64,000 nucleotides of DNA from Cherax quadricarinatus (taxonomy: Eukaryota; Arthropoda; Malacostraca; Decapoda; Parastacidae), in contig NC_091341.1 of the NCBI RefSeq assembly GCF_038502225.1, positions 497,633 through 561,632 of the forward strand, given 5' to 3'. This document shows, piece after piece, positions 47,061-57,715 of this stretch. Both the position numbers and the translations under genes were made by a program. Every line of letters starts with the position of its first letter. The first letter of the stretch is position 1. The notes beneath the pieces are model-generated. The model worked only from the letters and a program-made list of their open reading frames with translations, was not told where the DNA came from and made no database searches.

Positions 47061-47470
47061 TGGATAAGTAAGTCACAGGAGGTCCTGGATAGGTAGGTCA
47101 CAGGAGGTCCTGGTTAGGTAGGTCACAGGAGGTCCTGGTTAGGTAGGTTACAGGAGGTCCTGGTTAGGTAGGTCACAGGAGGTCCTGGTTAGGTAGGTCA
47201 CAGGAGGTCCTGGTTAGGTAGGTCACAGGAGGTCCTGGTTAGGTAGGTCACAGGAGGTCCTGGTTAGGTAGGTCACAGGAGGTCCTAGTTAGGTAGGTCA
47301 AAGGAGGTCCTGGTTAGGTAGGTCACAGGAGGTCCTGGTTAGGTAGGTCACAGGAGGTCCTGGTTAGGTAGGTCAAAGGAGGTCCTGGTTAGGTAGGTCA
47401 CAGGAGGTCCTGGTTAGGTAGGTCACAGGAGGTCCTGGTTAGGTAGGTCAAAGGAGGCTCTGGATATGTA
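47061..47470. repeat. 25-bp minisatellite B, about 16 units
   Basis: The unit is GTCACAGGAGGTCCTGGTTA plus GGTAG. It has the same period as array A and is colinear with it (GGTTCTGGATAGGTAG versus GGTCCTGGTTAGGTAG), with transitional units at 46960-47095. It is therefore a secondary expansion of a decayed edge of array A. Confidence 0.95.
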
Positions 47471-47675
47471 GGTTGGCTGGTTTCTTGGGCTTAAAGCCTA
47501 TCGAGCACATTTTATTCTCAAAAATAAGAATTTATGTAAATTCTTTGTGTACTTTATATACACTGAGAGACATACACCTCACGATGTATTTATTCTGTAA
47601 GCAGAGTAGTATTTTCTACAGTTGTAAACATTTAAACGAAACTAAGATACCTAGAGATTTTAGGAATAAATGTTA
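47471..47675. other. Short unique spacer
   Basis: Non-repetitive; a 67-codon plus frame lacks motifs. Confidence 0.5.
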
Positions 47676-50140
47676 ATATACCGTAGCTGCAACAGTCCAA
47701 AACTAACCCACAATACCGTAGCTGCAGCAGTCCACAACTAACCCACAATACCGTAGCTGCAACAGTCCACAACTAACCCACAATACCGTAGCTGCAACAG
47801 TCCACAACTAACCCACAATACCGTAGCTGCAACAGTCCACAACTAACCCACAATACCGTAGCTGCAACAGTCCACAACTAACCCACAATACCGTAGCTGC
47901 AACAGTCCACAACTAACCCACAATACCGTAGCTGCAACAGTCCACAACTAACCCACAATACCGTAGCTGCAACAGTCCACAACTAACCCACAATACCGTA
48001 GCTGCAACAGTCCACAACTAACCCACAATACCGTAGCTGCAACAGTCCACAACTAACCCACAATACCGTAGCTGCAACAGTCCACAACTAACCCACAATA
48101 CCGTAGCTGCAACAGTCCACAACTAACCCACAATACCGTAGCTGCAACAGTCCACAACTAACCCACAATACCGTAGCTGCAACAGTCCACAACTAACCCA
48201 CAATACCGTAGCTGCAACAGTCCACAACTAACCCACAATACCGTAGCTGCAACAGTCCACAACTAACCCACAATACCGTAGCTGCAACAGTCCACAACTA
48301 ACCCACAATACCGTAGCTGCAACAGTCCACAACTAACCCACAATACCGTAGCTGCAACAGTCCACAACTAACCCACAATACCGTAGCTGCAACAGTCCAC
48401 AACTAACCCACAATACCGTAGCTGCAACAGTCCACAACTAACCCACAATACCGTAGCTGCAACAGTCCACAACTAACCCACAATACCGTAGCTGCAACAG
48501 TCCACAACTAACCCACAATACCGTAGCTGCAACAGTCCACAACTAACCCACAATACCGTAGCTGCAACAGTCCACAACTAACCCACAATACCGTAGCTGC
48601 AACAGTCCACAACTAACCCACAATACCGTAGCTGCAACAGTCCACAACTAACCCACAATACCGTAGCTGCAACAGTCCACAACTAACCCACAATACCGTA
48701 GCTGCAACAGTCCACAACTAACCCACAATACCGTAGCTGCAACAGTCCACAACTAACCCACAATACCGTAGCTGCAACAGTCCACAACTAACCCACAATA
48801 CCGTAGCTGCAACAGTCCACAACTAACCCACAATACCGTAGCTGCAACAGTCCACAACTAACCCACAATACCGTAGCTGCAACAGTCCACAACTAACCCA
48901 CAATACCGTAGCTGCAACAGTCCACAACTAACCCACAATACCGTAGCTGCAACAGTCCACAACTAACCCACAATACCGTAGCTGCAACAGTCCACAACTA
49001 ACCCACAATACCGTAGCTGCAACAGTCCACAACTAACCCACAATACCGTAGCTGCAACAGTCCACAACTAACCCACAATACCGTAGCTGCAACAGTCCAC
49101 AACTAACCCACAATACCGTAGCTGCAACAGTCCACAACTAACCCACAATACCGTAGCTGCAACAGTCCACAACTAACCCACAATACCGTAGCTGCAACAG
49201 TCCACAACTAACCCACAATACCGTAGCTGCAACAGTCCACAACTAACCCACAATACCGTAGCTGCAACAGTCCACAACTAACCCACAACACCGTAGCTGC
49301 AAGTCCACAACTAACCCACAATACCGTAGCTGCAACAGTCCATAACTAACCCACAATACCGTAGCTGCAACAGTCCACAACTAACCCACAATACCGTAGC
49401 TGCAACAGTCCATAACTAACCCACAATACCGTAGCTGCAACAGTCCACAACTAACCCACAATACCGTAGCTGCAACAGTCCACAACTAACCCACAACACC
49501 GTAGCTGCAACAGTCCACAACTAACCCACAATACCGTAGCTGCAACAGTCCACAACTAACCCACAATACCGTAGCTGCAACAGTCCACAACTAACCCACA
49601 ATACCGTAGCTGCAACAGTCCACAACTAACCCACCGTAGCTGCAACAGTCCACCTAACCCACAATACCGTAGCTGCAACAGTCCACAACTAACCCACAAT
49701 ACCGTAGCTGCAACAGTCCACAACTAACCCACAATACCGTAGCTGCAACAGTCCACAACTAACCCACAATACCGTAGCTGCAACAGTCCACAACTAACCC
49801 ACAATACCGTAGCTGCAACAGTCCACAACTAACCCACAATACCGTAGCTGCAACAGTCCACAACTAACCCACAATACCGTAGCTGCAACAGTCCACAACT
49901 AACCCACAATACCGTAGCTGCAACAGTCCACAACTAACCCACAATACCGTAGCTGCAACAGTCCACAACTAACCCACAATACCGTAGCTGCAGCAGTCCA
50001 CAACTAACCCACAATACCGTAGCTGCAACAGTCCACAACTAACCCACAATACCGTAGCTGCAACAGTCCACAACTAACCCACAACACCGTAGCTGCAACA
50101 GTCCACAACTAACCCACAATACCGTAGCTGCAACAGTTCA
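47676..50140. repeat. 35-bp minisatellite, about 70 units, near-identical
   Basis: The unit is AATACCGTAGCTGCAACAGT plus CCACAACTAACCCAC. From 47720 to about 49280 I see essentially no variation. Variants (CACACCG, CATAACT, and units with deletions near 49300 and 49630-49655) cluster in the right third. Strong homogeneity implies recent expansion or active gene conversion, or possibly assembly collapse or consensus. Confidence 0.97.
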
Positions 50141-50159
50141 CAACCCAATATTTGAAAAT

Positions 50160-50340
50160 GAAAACCAGTCTTGAAACTTGATAATGGTCCATGAGTGACA
50201 GAAACATCACTAATGATTCTTGACGGACCGATACTTCATTAATGGTCGAGAACAGACAGACGTCAGTAATGGTCCATGACTCGCTGATATCACATGAATG
50301 GTCTGCCACGGACAGAGAGGTCATTGAATGGTACAGGACA
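50160..50340. repeat. Decayed left edge of the 30-bp array
   Basis: Diverged units retain ATGGTCCATGA, AATGGTCGAGAACAGACAG and GAATGGTCTGCCACGGACAG. Similarity to the canonical 30-bp unit rises toward the right. Confidence 0.85.
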
Positions 50341-53300
50341 GACTGAGAGGTCATATAATGGTCAAGAACGAACTGAGAGGTCATATAATGGTCCAGGATA
50401 GACTGAGAGGTCATATAAAGGTCCAGGACAGACTGAGAGGTCATATAATGGTCCAGGACAGACTGAGAGGTCGTATAATGGTCCAGGACAGACTGAGAGG
50501 TCATATAATGGTCCAGGACAGACTGAAAGGTCATATAATGGTCCAGGACAGACTGAGAGGTCATATAATGGTCCAGGACAGACTGACAGGTCATATAATG
50601 GTCCAGGACACACTGACAGGTCATATAATGGTCCAGGACAGACTGAGAGGTCATATAATGGTACATGACAGACTGACAGGTCATATAATGGTCCAGGACA
50701 GACTGAGAGGTCATATAATGGTCCAGGACAGACTGAGAGGTCATATAATGGTCCAGGACAGACTGAGAGGTCATATAATGGTCCAGGACAGACTGAGAGG
50801 TCATATAATGGTCCAGGACAGACTGAGAGGTCATATAATAGTACAGGACAGACTGAGAGGTCATATAATGGTCCAGGACAGACTGAGAGGTCATATAATG
50901 GTACAGGACAGACTGACAGGTCATATTATGGTCCAGGACAGACTGACAGGTCATATAATGGTCCAGGACAGACTGAGAGGTCATATAATGGTCCAGGACA
51001 GACTGAGAGGTCATATAATGGTTCAGGACAGACTGAGAGGTCATATAATGGTCCAGGACAGACTGAGAGGTCATATAATGGTCCAGGACACACTGAGAGG
51101 TCATATAATGGTCCAGGACACACTGAGAGGTCATATAATGGTCCAGGACAGACTGAGAGGTCATATAATGGTCCAGGACAGACTGAGAGGTCATATAATG
51201 GTCCAGGACAGACTGAGATGTCATATAATGGTACAGGACAGACTGAGAGGTCATATAATGGTCCAGGACAGACTGAGAGGTCATATAATGGTCCAGGACA
51301 GACTGAGAGGTCATATAATGGTACAGGACAGACTGAGAGGACATATAATGGTACAGGACAGACTGAGAGGTCATATAATGGTCCAGGACAGACTGAGAGG
51401 TCATATAATGGTACAGGACAGACTGACAGGTCATATAATGGTCCAGGACAGACTGAGACGTCATATAATGGTCCAGGACAGACTGAGAGGTCATATAATG
51501 GTCCAGGACAGACTGAGAGGTCATATATTGGTCCAGGACAGACTGAGAGGTCATATAATAGTATAGGACAGACTGAGAGGTCATACAATGGTCCAGGACA
51601 AACTGAGAGGTCATATAATGATACAGGACAGACTGACAGGTCATATAATGGTCCAGGACAGACTGAGAGGTCATATAATGGTCCAGGACACACTGAGAGG
51701 TCATATAATGGTCCAGGACACACTGAGAGGTCATATAATGGTCCAGGACAGACTGAGAGGTCATATAATGGTCCAGGACAGACTGAGAGGTCATATAATG
51801 ATCCAGGACAGACTGAGAGGCCATATAATGGTCTAGGACAGACTGAGAGGTCATATAATGGTCCAGGACAGACTGAGAGGTCATATAATGGTCCAGGACA
51901 GACTGAGAGGTCATATAATGGTCCTGGACAGACCGAGAGGTCATATAATGGTGCAGGACAGACTGAGAGGTCATATAATAGTCCAGGACAGACTGAGAGG
52001 TCATATAATGGTCCAGGACAGTCTGAGAGGTCATATAATGGTCCAGGACAGACTGAGAGGTCATATAATGGTCCAGGACAGACTGAGAGGTCATATAATG
52101 GTCCAGGACAGACTGAGAGGTCATATAATGGTCCAGGACACACTGAGAGGTCATATAATGATCCAGGACAGACTGAGAGGCCATATAGTGGTCTAGGACA
52201 GACTGAGAGGTCATATAATGGTCCAGGACAGACTGAGAGGTCATATAATGGTCCAGGACAGACTGAGAGGTCATATAATGGTCCTGGACAGACTGAGAGG
52301 TCATATAATGGTGCAGGACAGACTGAGAGGTCATATAATAGTCCAGGACAGACTGAGAGGTCATATAATGGTCCAGGACAGACTGAGAGGTCATATAATG
52401 GTCCTGGACAGACTGAGAGGTCATATAATGGTCCAGGACAGACTGAGAGGTCATATAATGGTCCAGGACAGACTGAGAGGTCATATAATGGTCCAGGACA
52501 GACTGAGAGGTCATATAATGGTCCAGGACAGACTGAGAGGTCATATAATGGTCCAGGACAGACTGAGAGGTCATATAATGGTCCAGGACAGACTGAGAGG
52601 TCATATAATTGTCCAGGACAGACTGAGAGGTCATATAATGGTCCAGGACAGACAGAGGTCATATAATGGTCCAGGACAGACTGAGAGGTCATATAATGGT
52701 CCAGGACAGACTGAGAGGTCATATAATGGTCCATGACAGACTGAGAGGTCATATAATGGTCCAGGATAGACTGAGAGGTCATATAATGGTCCAGGACAGA
52801 CTGAGAGGTCATATAATGGTCCAGGACAGACTGAGAGGTCATATAATGGTCCAGGACAGACTGAGAGGTCATATAATGGTCCAGGACAGACTGAGAGGTC
52901 ATATAATGGTCCAGGATAGACTGAGAGGTCATATAATGGCCCAGGACAGACTGAGAGGTCATATAATGGCCCAGGACAGACTGAGAGGTCATATAATGGT
53001 CCAGGACAGACTGAGAGGTCATATAATGGTCCAGTACAGACTGAGAGGTCATATAATGGTCCAGGACAGACTGAGAGGTCATATAATGGTCCAGGACAGA
53101 CTGAGAGGTCATATAATGGTCCAGGACAGACTGAGAGGTCATATAATGGTCCAGGACAGACTGAGAGGTCATATAATGGTCCAGGACAGACTGAGAGGTC
53201 ATATAATAGTACAGGACAGACTGAGAGGTCATACAATGGTCCAGGACAGACTGAGAGGTCATATAATGGTCCAGGACAGACTGAGAGGTCATATAATGGT

Positions 53301-53532
53301 CCAGGACAGACTGAGAGGTCATATAATAGTCCAGGACAGACTGAGAGGTCATATAATGGTACAGGACAGACTGAGAGGTCATATAATGGTCCAGGACAGA
53401 CTGAGAGGTCATATAATGGTCCAGGACAGACTGAGAGGTCATATAATGGTCCAGGACAGACTGAGAGGTCATATAATGGTCCAGGATAGACTGAGAGGTC
53501 ATATAATGGTCCAGGACAGACTGAGAGGTCAT
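50341..53532. repeat. 30-bp minisatellite, about 106 units
   Basis: The unit is GTCATATAATGGTCCAGGAC plus AGACTGAGAG. Thirty bp is ten codons, so frames of up to 868 codons stay open on both strands (GHIMVQDRLR or RSYNGPGQTE on plus; MTSQSVLDHY or LSVCPGPLYD on minus). A loss of two bases near 52650 shifts all frames. A 12-unit block is duplicated: marker variants at 51801-51990 (ATCCAGG, GGCCATAT, GTCTAGG, GTCCTGG, GTGCAGG) recur 360 bp later at 52161-52350. Confidence 0.98.
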
Positions 53533-53599
53533 TTAACTTCATTAGTTTAAAACATTAGTGACGATCCCTTTATATAGACAGAAGATCCTACATGTCTAG

Positions 53600-53780
53600 T
53601 CTACAAGTCAAGACTGATGGACTGAACACATCGACTCTATGCTGAGGGACTGATTACCTCAAACTCCTCCTCATCTTCTACCGTTCTTTTCTGAAATGAA
53701 CTGAAGAAACCACTGGCTGGCGGAACTTTTCTGTAATAAAGATGATTCCTAAATATTGCACAAGTGTTTCATTCTTCGTC
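53600..53780 (-). mobile_element. PLE terminal-like fragment (family 3)
   Basis: Contains 'GACTGATGGACTGAACACAT', 'GAGGGACTGATTACCTCAAA', 'GAAGAAACCACTGGCTGGCG' and 'TATTGCACAAGTG'. It is the best preserved copy of the family seen at 2500-2637, 5262-5545 and 40820-40985. There is no coding sequence. Confidence 0.6.
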
Positions 53781-53844
53781 TTGAGGGTTTTCTTAATCAT
53801 TTTCATCATACACAAAATAACTCGCACACAGGAGAGAGAAAAGC

Positions 53845-53915
53845 GTCCCCTCGTATCTTGGTCATCTTAATTCTAACAATTTATCTCTCTAAACCCTGTT
53901 ATTATTTTTTTTTTC
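53845..53915 (-). mobile_element. Fragment of the decayed LINE seen at 59.9-60.4 kb
   Basis: 'GCGTCCCCTCGTATCTTGGT' followed by CATCTTAATTCTAAC and CTCTCTAAACCCTGTTATTA is nearly identical to 60090-60150. A family-2 PLE terminus follows at once. Confidence 0.6.
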
Positions 53916-53919
53916 GGTC

Positions 53920-54030
53920 CGACTTGGACGGAAACGTTGTCGTAAGTTTCTCTCTCCGATGTGCGAGTTATTTGTGTATTGTTCTAGTCATGTTATTGTG
54001 CCTTTTTGTTCTTCATTACATCATGCTCTT
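53920..54030 (+). mobile_element. PLE terminal-like fragment (family 2)
   Basis: 'CGACTTGGACGGAAACGTTG' is followed by TCGTAAGTTTCTCTCTCCG, 'TTATTTGTGTATTGTTCTAG' and 'TGTGCCTTTTTGTTCTTC'. It matches 16675-16790 block for block. The preceding TTTCGGTCC forms a short inverted repeat with GGACGGAAA. Confidence 0.6.
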
Positions 54031-54141
54031 TCTTCTTTATTTTATTTCCTCACTAGGTCTCACACAGCACTGGGAAACAAAATAAGGAAAACACTACCAC
54101 GTGTTGGGGAAATTTAATCCATTCTCAACCACAAAGATCCC

Positions 54142-54323
54142 AATAAAGTTGGTAGAATTACCGACAATATGTAAAGTAAAAGGACACAAGTGCGACTAAT
54201 GTGACATTTATTGTGGCAACGTTTCGCTCTCCAGGAGCTTTATCAAGCTTGATAAAGCTCCTGGAGAGCGAAACGTTGCCACAATAAATGTCACATTAGT
54301 CGCACTTGTGTCCTTTTACTTTA
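54142..54323. mobile_element. 182-bp palindromic PLE-derived insertion with 12-bp TSD
   Basis: A perfect palindrome occupies 54170-54325, with its axis between 54247 and 54248 and no loop. Each arm reads from GTAAAGTAAAAGGACACAAG through AACGTTTCGCTCTCCAGG to TATCAAG. Left of it is a one-sided tail AATAAAGTTGGTAG..GACAATAT. The whole is flanked by the 12-bp direct repeat CACAAAGATCCC (54130-54141 and 54324-54335). The tail equals, in reverse, the right end of the larger element at 55468-57189. I infer a heavily truncated inverted-duplicate copy of that family. Confidence 0.85.
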
Positions 54324-54339
54324 CACAAAGATCCCGCCA

Positions 54340-55455
54340 AGTGAAAAGTGAACCGCATCACTCTAATGCAGGTGGAGAGGCTTCATCTAGTCAACCAGAA
54401 AGACGTGGATTAATCAGCAGTTTGAATGACAGGTTCCCAAGACCAATAATATCTTTCACTCCCCCCCCCCGTCACGAGGCGTTAATAGTTCCAACAACGA
54501 TATGATAACGAGGTTTGGAGTATTGCTTAACTGAAATATGTTGTGCAGGGCCAGACTGTCAAAACTAAATTAATTTTTGTTTTAAACTTGGCTACCCTGC
54601 GTACCAGAACAAGCGAGTGACAGTGTGAAAACAATGTATATATAAAGAATTAGTGAGAGGAAAGAAAACATGATGTTTGTAAAGGTTAAAAGGAGGTGCT
54701 GATAAATGTGGATAACACAAAGACACTTGAAGCAGTCTTTATTAAGGTAAGCGAGGCCTTAATTGAGTCATAACTTGATAGGAACTCTTTTGAGCGAAAC
54801 GTTGAGTTAATATATCTCCAGGTAATAAAAAAGAAATTCCGTAGGGCACCCCCCCCCCCCAAAACAGTACATCATTTAACAGTAATATATATAACACCTC
54901 GTCAGACAAGAGTGAGGTTCCACATGTTTGGTAACGAACAAGTGTCGCTCCGCTATTGGAAACTTGTGTATGACCTGGAGGTTATTCCGGGGATCAACGC
55001 CCCCGCGGCCCGGTCCATGACCAGGCCTCCCGATGGATCAGGGCCTGATCAACTAGGCTGTTACTGCTGGCCGCACGCAGTCCAACGTACGAGCCACAGC
55101 CCGGCTGATCCGGCACTGACTTTAGGTATCTGTCCAGCTCTGTCTTGAAGGCAGCCAGGGCCATAACAAACAATTATTTACCACAAATTTGTAAAATATA
55201 AGGAGAAATAAGCGTAATGCTACACTCAGTGTGTAGTTAAGTCAAGGTCATCAATACCCAGTTTATTACCGTTAATTACTTACATGAAAATAGAGACTAA
55301 AATTCACAAATATCTTGTTACGCTTATATTTGCAGGAAGCGTCAGCAGCGTAGCACAGAAAACTGCAAAGTGAAAGCAACTTACATTTCTGCTACAAAAA
55401 TCTGTGTACAGAACAAACTGAAGGACTGGAAACTGACAGTGGGGAAAGTAATATT
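54340..55455. other. Intergenic with small repeat fragments
   Basis: Contains a fam-1-like PLE motif at about 54760-54830 (AACTTGATAGGAACTC, then TTTTGAGCGAAACGTTGAG), C-runs at 54461-54470 and 54850-54860, and the dispersed repeat at 54960-55165. No gene is recognised. Confidence 0.55.
54960..55165 (-). mobile_element. Dispersed repeat fragment, copy 2
   Basis: Same family as 45690-45920: GGGGATCAACGCCCCCGCGG, CCGGTCCATGACCAGGCCTC, GGCTGTTACTGCTGGCCGCA. Both copies are in the same orientation and start and end at similar points. Confidence 0.6.
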
Positions 55456-55830
55456 CAAATGAGAGTATGTAAAGTAAAAGGACACAAGTGCAACTAATGT
55501 GACATTTATTGTGGCAACGTTTCGCTCTCCAGGAGCTTTATCAAGCCATTACAAACAATACATGGACACAGAGGGTATATAAAGGCTCAGAGTGAGGTGA
55601 ATACTAGTGAGGTACCATTTCGATGTTCACTAGTGGTAGTAGTAGTAGTAGTAGTAGTGGTAGTGACAAAAGTAATACAGTATGGTAGAACAATTAATTC
55701 GTACATGAGTAAAAGGATATAAAAGCTATTACTTGGGTAACATAAAAATAGGTTGGACAAATATAAACTGGAATGAGGCAGCTTGTTTCAGTGTTCACTC
55801 TCTGTGCTTTGTGTAGTATAACAGGAGATA

Positions 55831-56499
55831 CTATGTGATGGCAGGGTTTACTGTTTTCAGGAGGATTCTTGCTAAGACTTCGGAGATGGTGAAGCTGCCG
55901 TTGTTTTGTTTAATTGTATTCGAAACAGCGATCAGTGCTGATTCAAGGCACTTGCGTGTGCGGAAATTAGTTTCTTTTATCACTAATTGGGCGTCTCTGA
56001 ATTTCATAAGATGATTGGTGGAATTTCGGTGTTGTACACAGGCGTTGTTTAAGTTGTCGTTCCTACATGCGTATATGTGTTCATTGAGGCGGGTGTCGAG
56101 GTTTCTTGCTGTTTCACCTACGTAGATCTTGTCACAGCCTCCACAGGGTATAGTGTAAACTCCTGCATTGACTGGTTCGTGGTGCTTGGGTTTTGTCCTG
56201 GTTAGATCCTTTATTGAAGTGGTAGAAGCGATGGCGACTCTGGTGTTAGCTTGTGAAAGTACTTTTGAGACGTTTAGTGCAACCTGGCTGTTGGGAAGAA
56301 TTATAACTTTGTTGGGAGCGGTGTTGGTGCGTGGAGAATTGATGATCTGAAGAGCTCTTTTCTTGCAGTCTTTGATGAAAAAAGAAGGAAATTGTAACTC
56401 AGTGAATGTTTGGTGAATGTAAGTACATTCCTCGTCGAGAAACTCAGGACTACAAATTCGGTATGCTCTTAGGAAAATACCCTGTGGAGGCTGTGACAA
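55831..56499 (-). pseudogene. PLE RT C-terminus plus GIY-YIG endonuclease (5' truncated)
   Basis: This 222-codon frame encodes the end of a Penelope-like polyprotein. Residues about 10-50 (RAYRICSPEFLDEEC, then FPSFFIKDCKKRAL) resemble the conserved segment after the RT. Residues 113-130 (GVYTIPCGGCDKIYVGET) are the GIY-YIG signature, followed by ARNLDTRLNEH with the expected Arg near 132-137 and RKCLESALI with the expected Glu at 186. In the family, RT and nuclease together carry out target-primed integration. The first nine residues (MSQPPQGIF) come from the antisense of the right arm, so the ATG is accidental. RT catalytic motifs are absent. Confidence 0.88.
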
Positions 56500-56797
56500 G
56501 ATCTACGTAGGTGAAACAGCAAGAAACCTCGACACCCGCCTCAATGAACACATATACGCATGTAGGAACGACAACTTAAACAACGCCTGTGTACAACACC
56601 GAAATTCCACCAATCATCTTATGAAATTCAGAGACGCCCAATTAGTGATAAAAGAAACTAATTTCCGCACACGCAAGTGCCTTGAATCAGCACTGATCGC
56701 TGTTTCGAATACAATTAAACAAAACAACGGCAGCTTCACCATCTCCGAAGTCTTAGCAAGAATCCTCCTGAAAACAGTAAACCCTGCCATCACATAG
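56477..56797 (+). pseudogene. Second, inverted GIY-YIG fragment of the same PLE
   Basis: Plus-strand frame of 106 codons with no start, beginning IPCGGCDKIYVGETARNLDT and ending KTVNPAIT before TAG. It repeats residues 117-222 of the minus-strand frame at 55831-56499 without stops. It is truncated within the GIY-YIG motif itself (GVYT is missing), so the inversion junction falls inside the nuclease domain. Confidence 0.88.
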
Positions 56798-57201
56798 TAT
56801 CTCCTGTTATACTACACAAAGCACAGAGAGTGAACACTGAAACAAGCTGCCTCATTCCAGTTTATATTTGTCCAACCTATTTTTATGTTACCCAAGTAAT
56901 AGCTTTTATATCCTTTTACTCATGTACGAATTAATTGCTCTACCATATTGTATTACTTTTGTCACTACCACTACTACTACTACTACTACTACCACTAGTG
57001 AACATCGAAATGGTACCTCACTAGTATTCACCTCACTCTGAGCCTTTATATACCCTCTGTGTCCATGTATTGTTTGTAATGGCTTGATAAAGCTCCTGGA
57101 GAGCGAAACGTTGCCACAATAAATGTCACATTAGTTGCACTTGTGTCCTTTTACTTTACATATTGTCGGTAATTCTACCAACTTTATTACAAATGAGAGT
57201 A

Positions 57202-57544
57202 ACTGGAAAAAGATACATATAGAACATGTGTTCATTTGGACAGCGTTATACTCTGAGGAGACTGTGAAGCTCTGCTTCCAGCGTAACATTGCACAGATAA
57301 GAGCTTACTTTTATGTCTCAAGAGTCGTGTCACCGCTACGTCCTCTAGCCAGGAGACTAGTGGAGTACCCCGCAATCCTTAGTTGGTCACTCACGTGGTA
57401 GGGAATATTTTATGTAGTGTTCGTGGAAAATATTTATAATCTGGTTTATAATGTGTCTTAGCACGAGTTTATTTGAAATTGCTACAATCTTTGATCCATT
57501 TGTATTTTGTTCATATTCAATCTCTATTTGTTAATTTCTCATGT
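57202..57544. other. Unique spacer
   Basis: No recognised element; a chance 88-codon frame overlaps the PLE end. Confidence 0.5.
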
Positions 57545-57670
57545 TATTTTCTTTGTGTGTAATCACCTATTTGTGGTCGCAGGGGTCGATTCACAGCTCC
57601 TGGCCCTGCCTCATCGCTGGTCGCTACTAGATCCACTCTCCCTGCTATATGAGCTTTATTGTACGTCTTC

Positions 57671-57672
<2 letters not shown>
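57545..57672 (-). mobile_element. LINE 3' UTR fragment
   Basis: Reverse complement of the (AC)n-tailed LINE 3' UTR: AATCACCTATTTGTGGTCGC, AGGGGTCGATTCACAGCTCC, GGTCGCTACTAGATCCACTC. Its 5' side touches the (GT)n that is the tail of the next copy, so again a truncated copy starts at a CA microsatellite. Confidence 0.85.

Positions 57673-57712
<40 letters not shown>
57673..57712. repeat. (GT)n, the (AC)n tail of the large LINE copy
   Basis: About 19 GT units, joined on the right to GTACTCACCT, the reverse complement of the LINE 3' end. Confidence 0.96.

Positions 57713-57715
<3 letters not shown>

Larger units (their letters stand above)
55468..57189. mobile_element. Inverted-duplicate Penelope-like element with 12-bp TSD
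   Basis: Two 5'-truncated copies lie head to head. The left arm (55468-56151) is on minus and the right arm (56477-about 57160) on plus, with few mismatches; 56152-56476 is the single-copy middle. The outer ends share GTAAAGTAAAAGGACACAAG and the CGAAACGTTG terminus. Only the right copy carries the extra tail ATATTGTCGGTAATTCTACC through ACTTTATT. The 12-bp direct repeat CAAATGAGAGTA flanks it (55456-55467 and 57190-57201), which marks one insertion event. The RT core is missing, so it is non-autonomous. Confidence 0.9.

Noticed and set aside
47061..50140. Telomeric or interstitial telomere repeats (GGTTAGG and CTAACCC motifs)
   Set aside because: Arthropod TTAGG would have to be tandem; here one short match occurs once per 25- or 35-bp unit.
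50109..53550. Open frames of 294-868 codons on both strands
   Set aside because: Produced by the 30-bp repeat; simultaneously open on both strands with similar lengths, which is a composition artefact.
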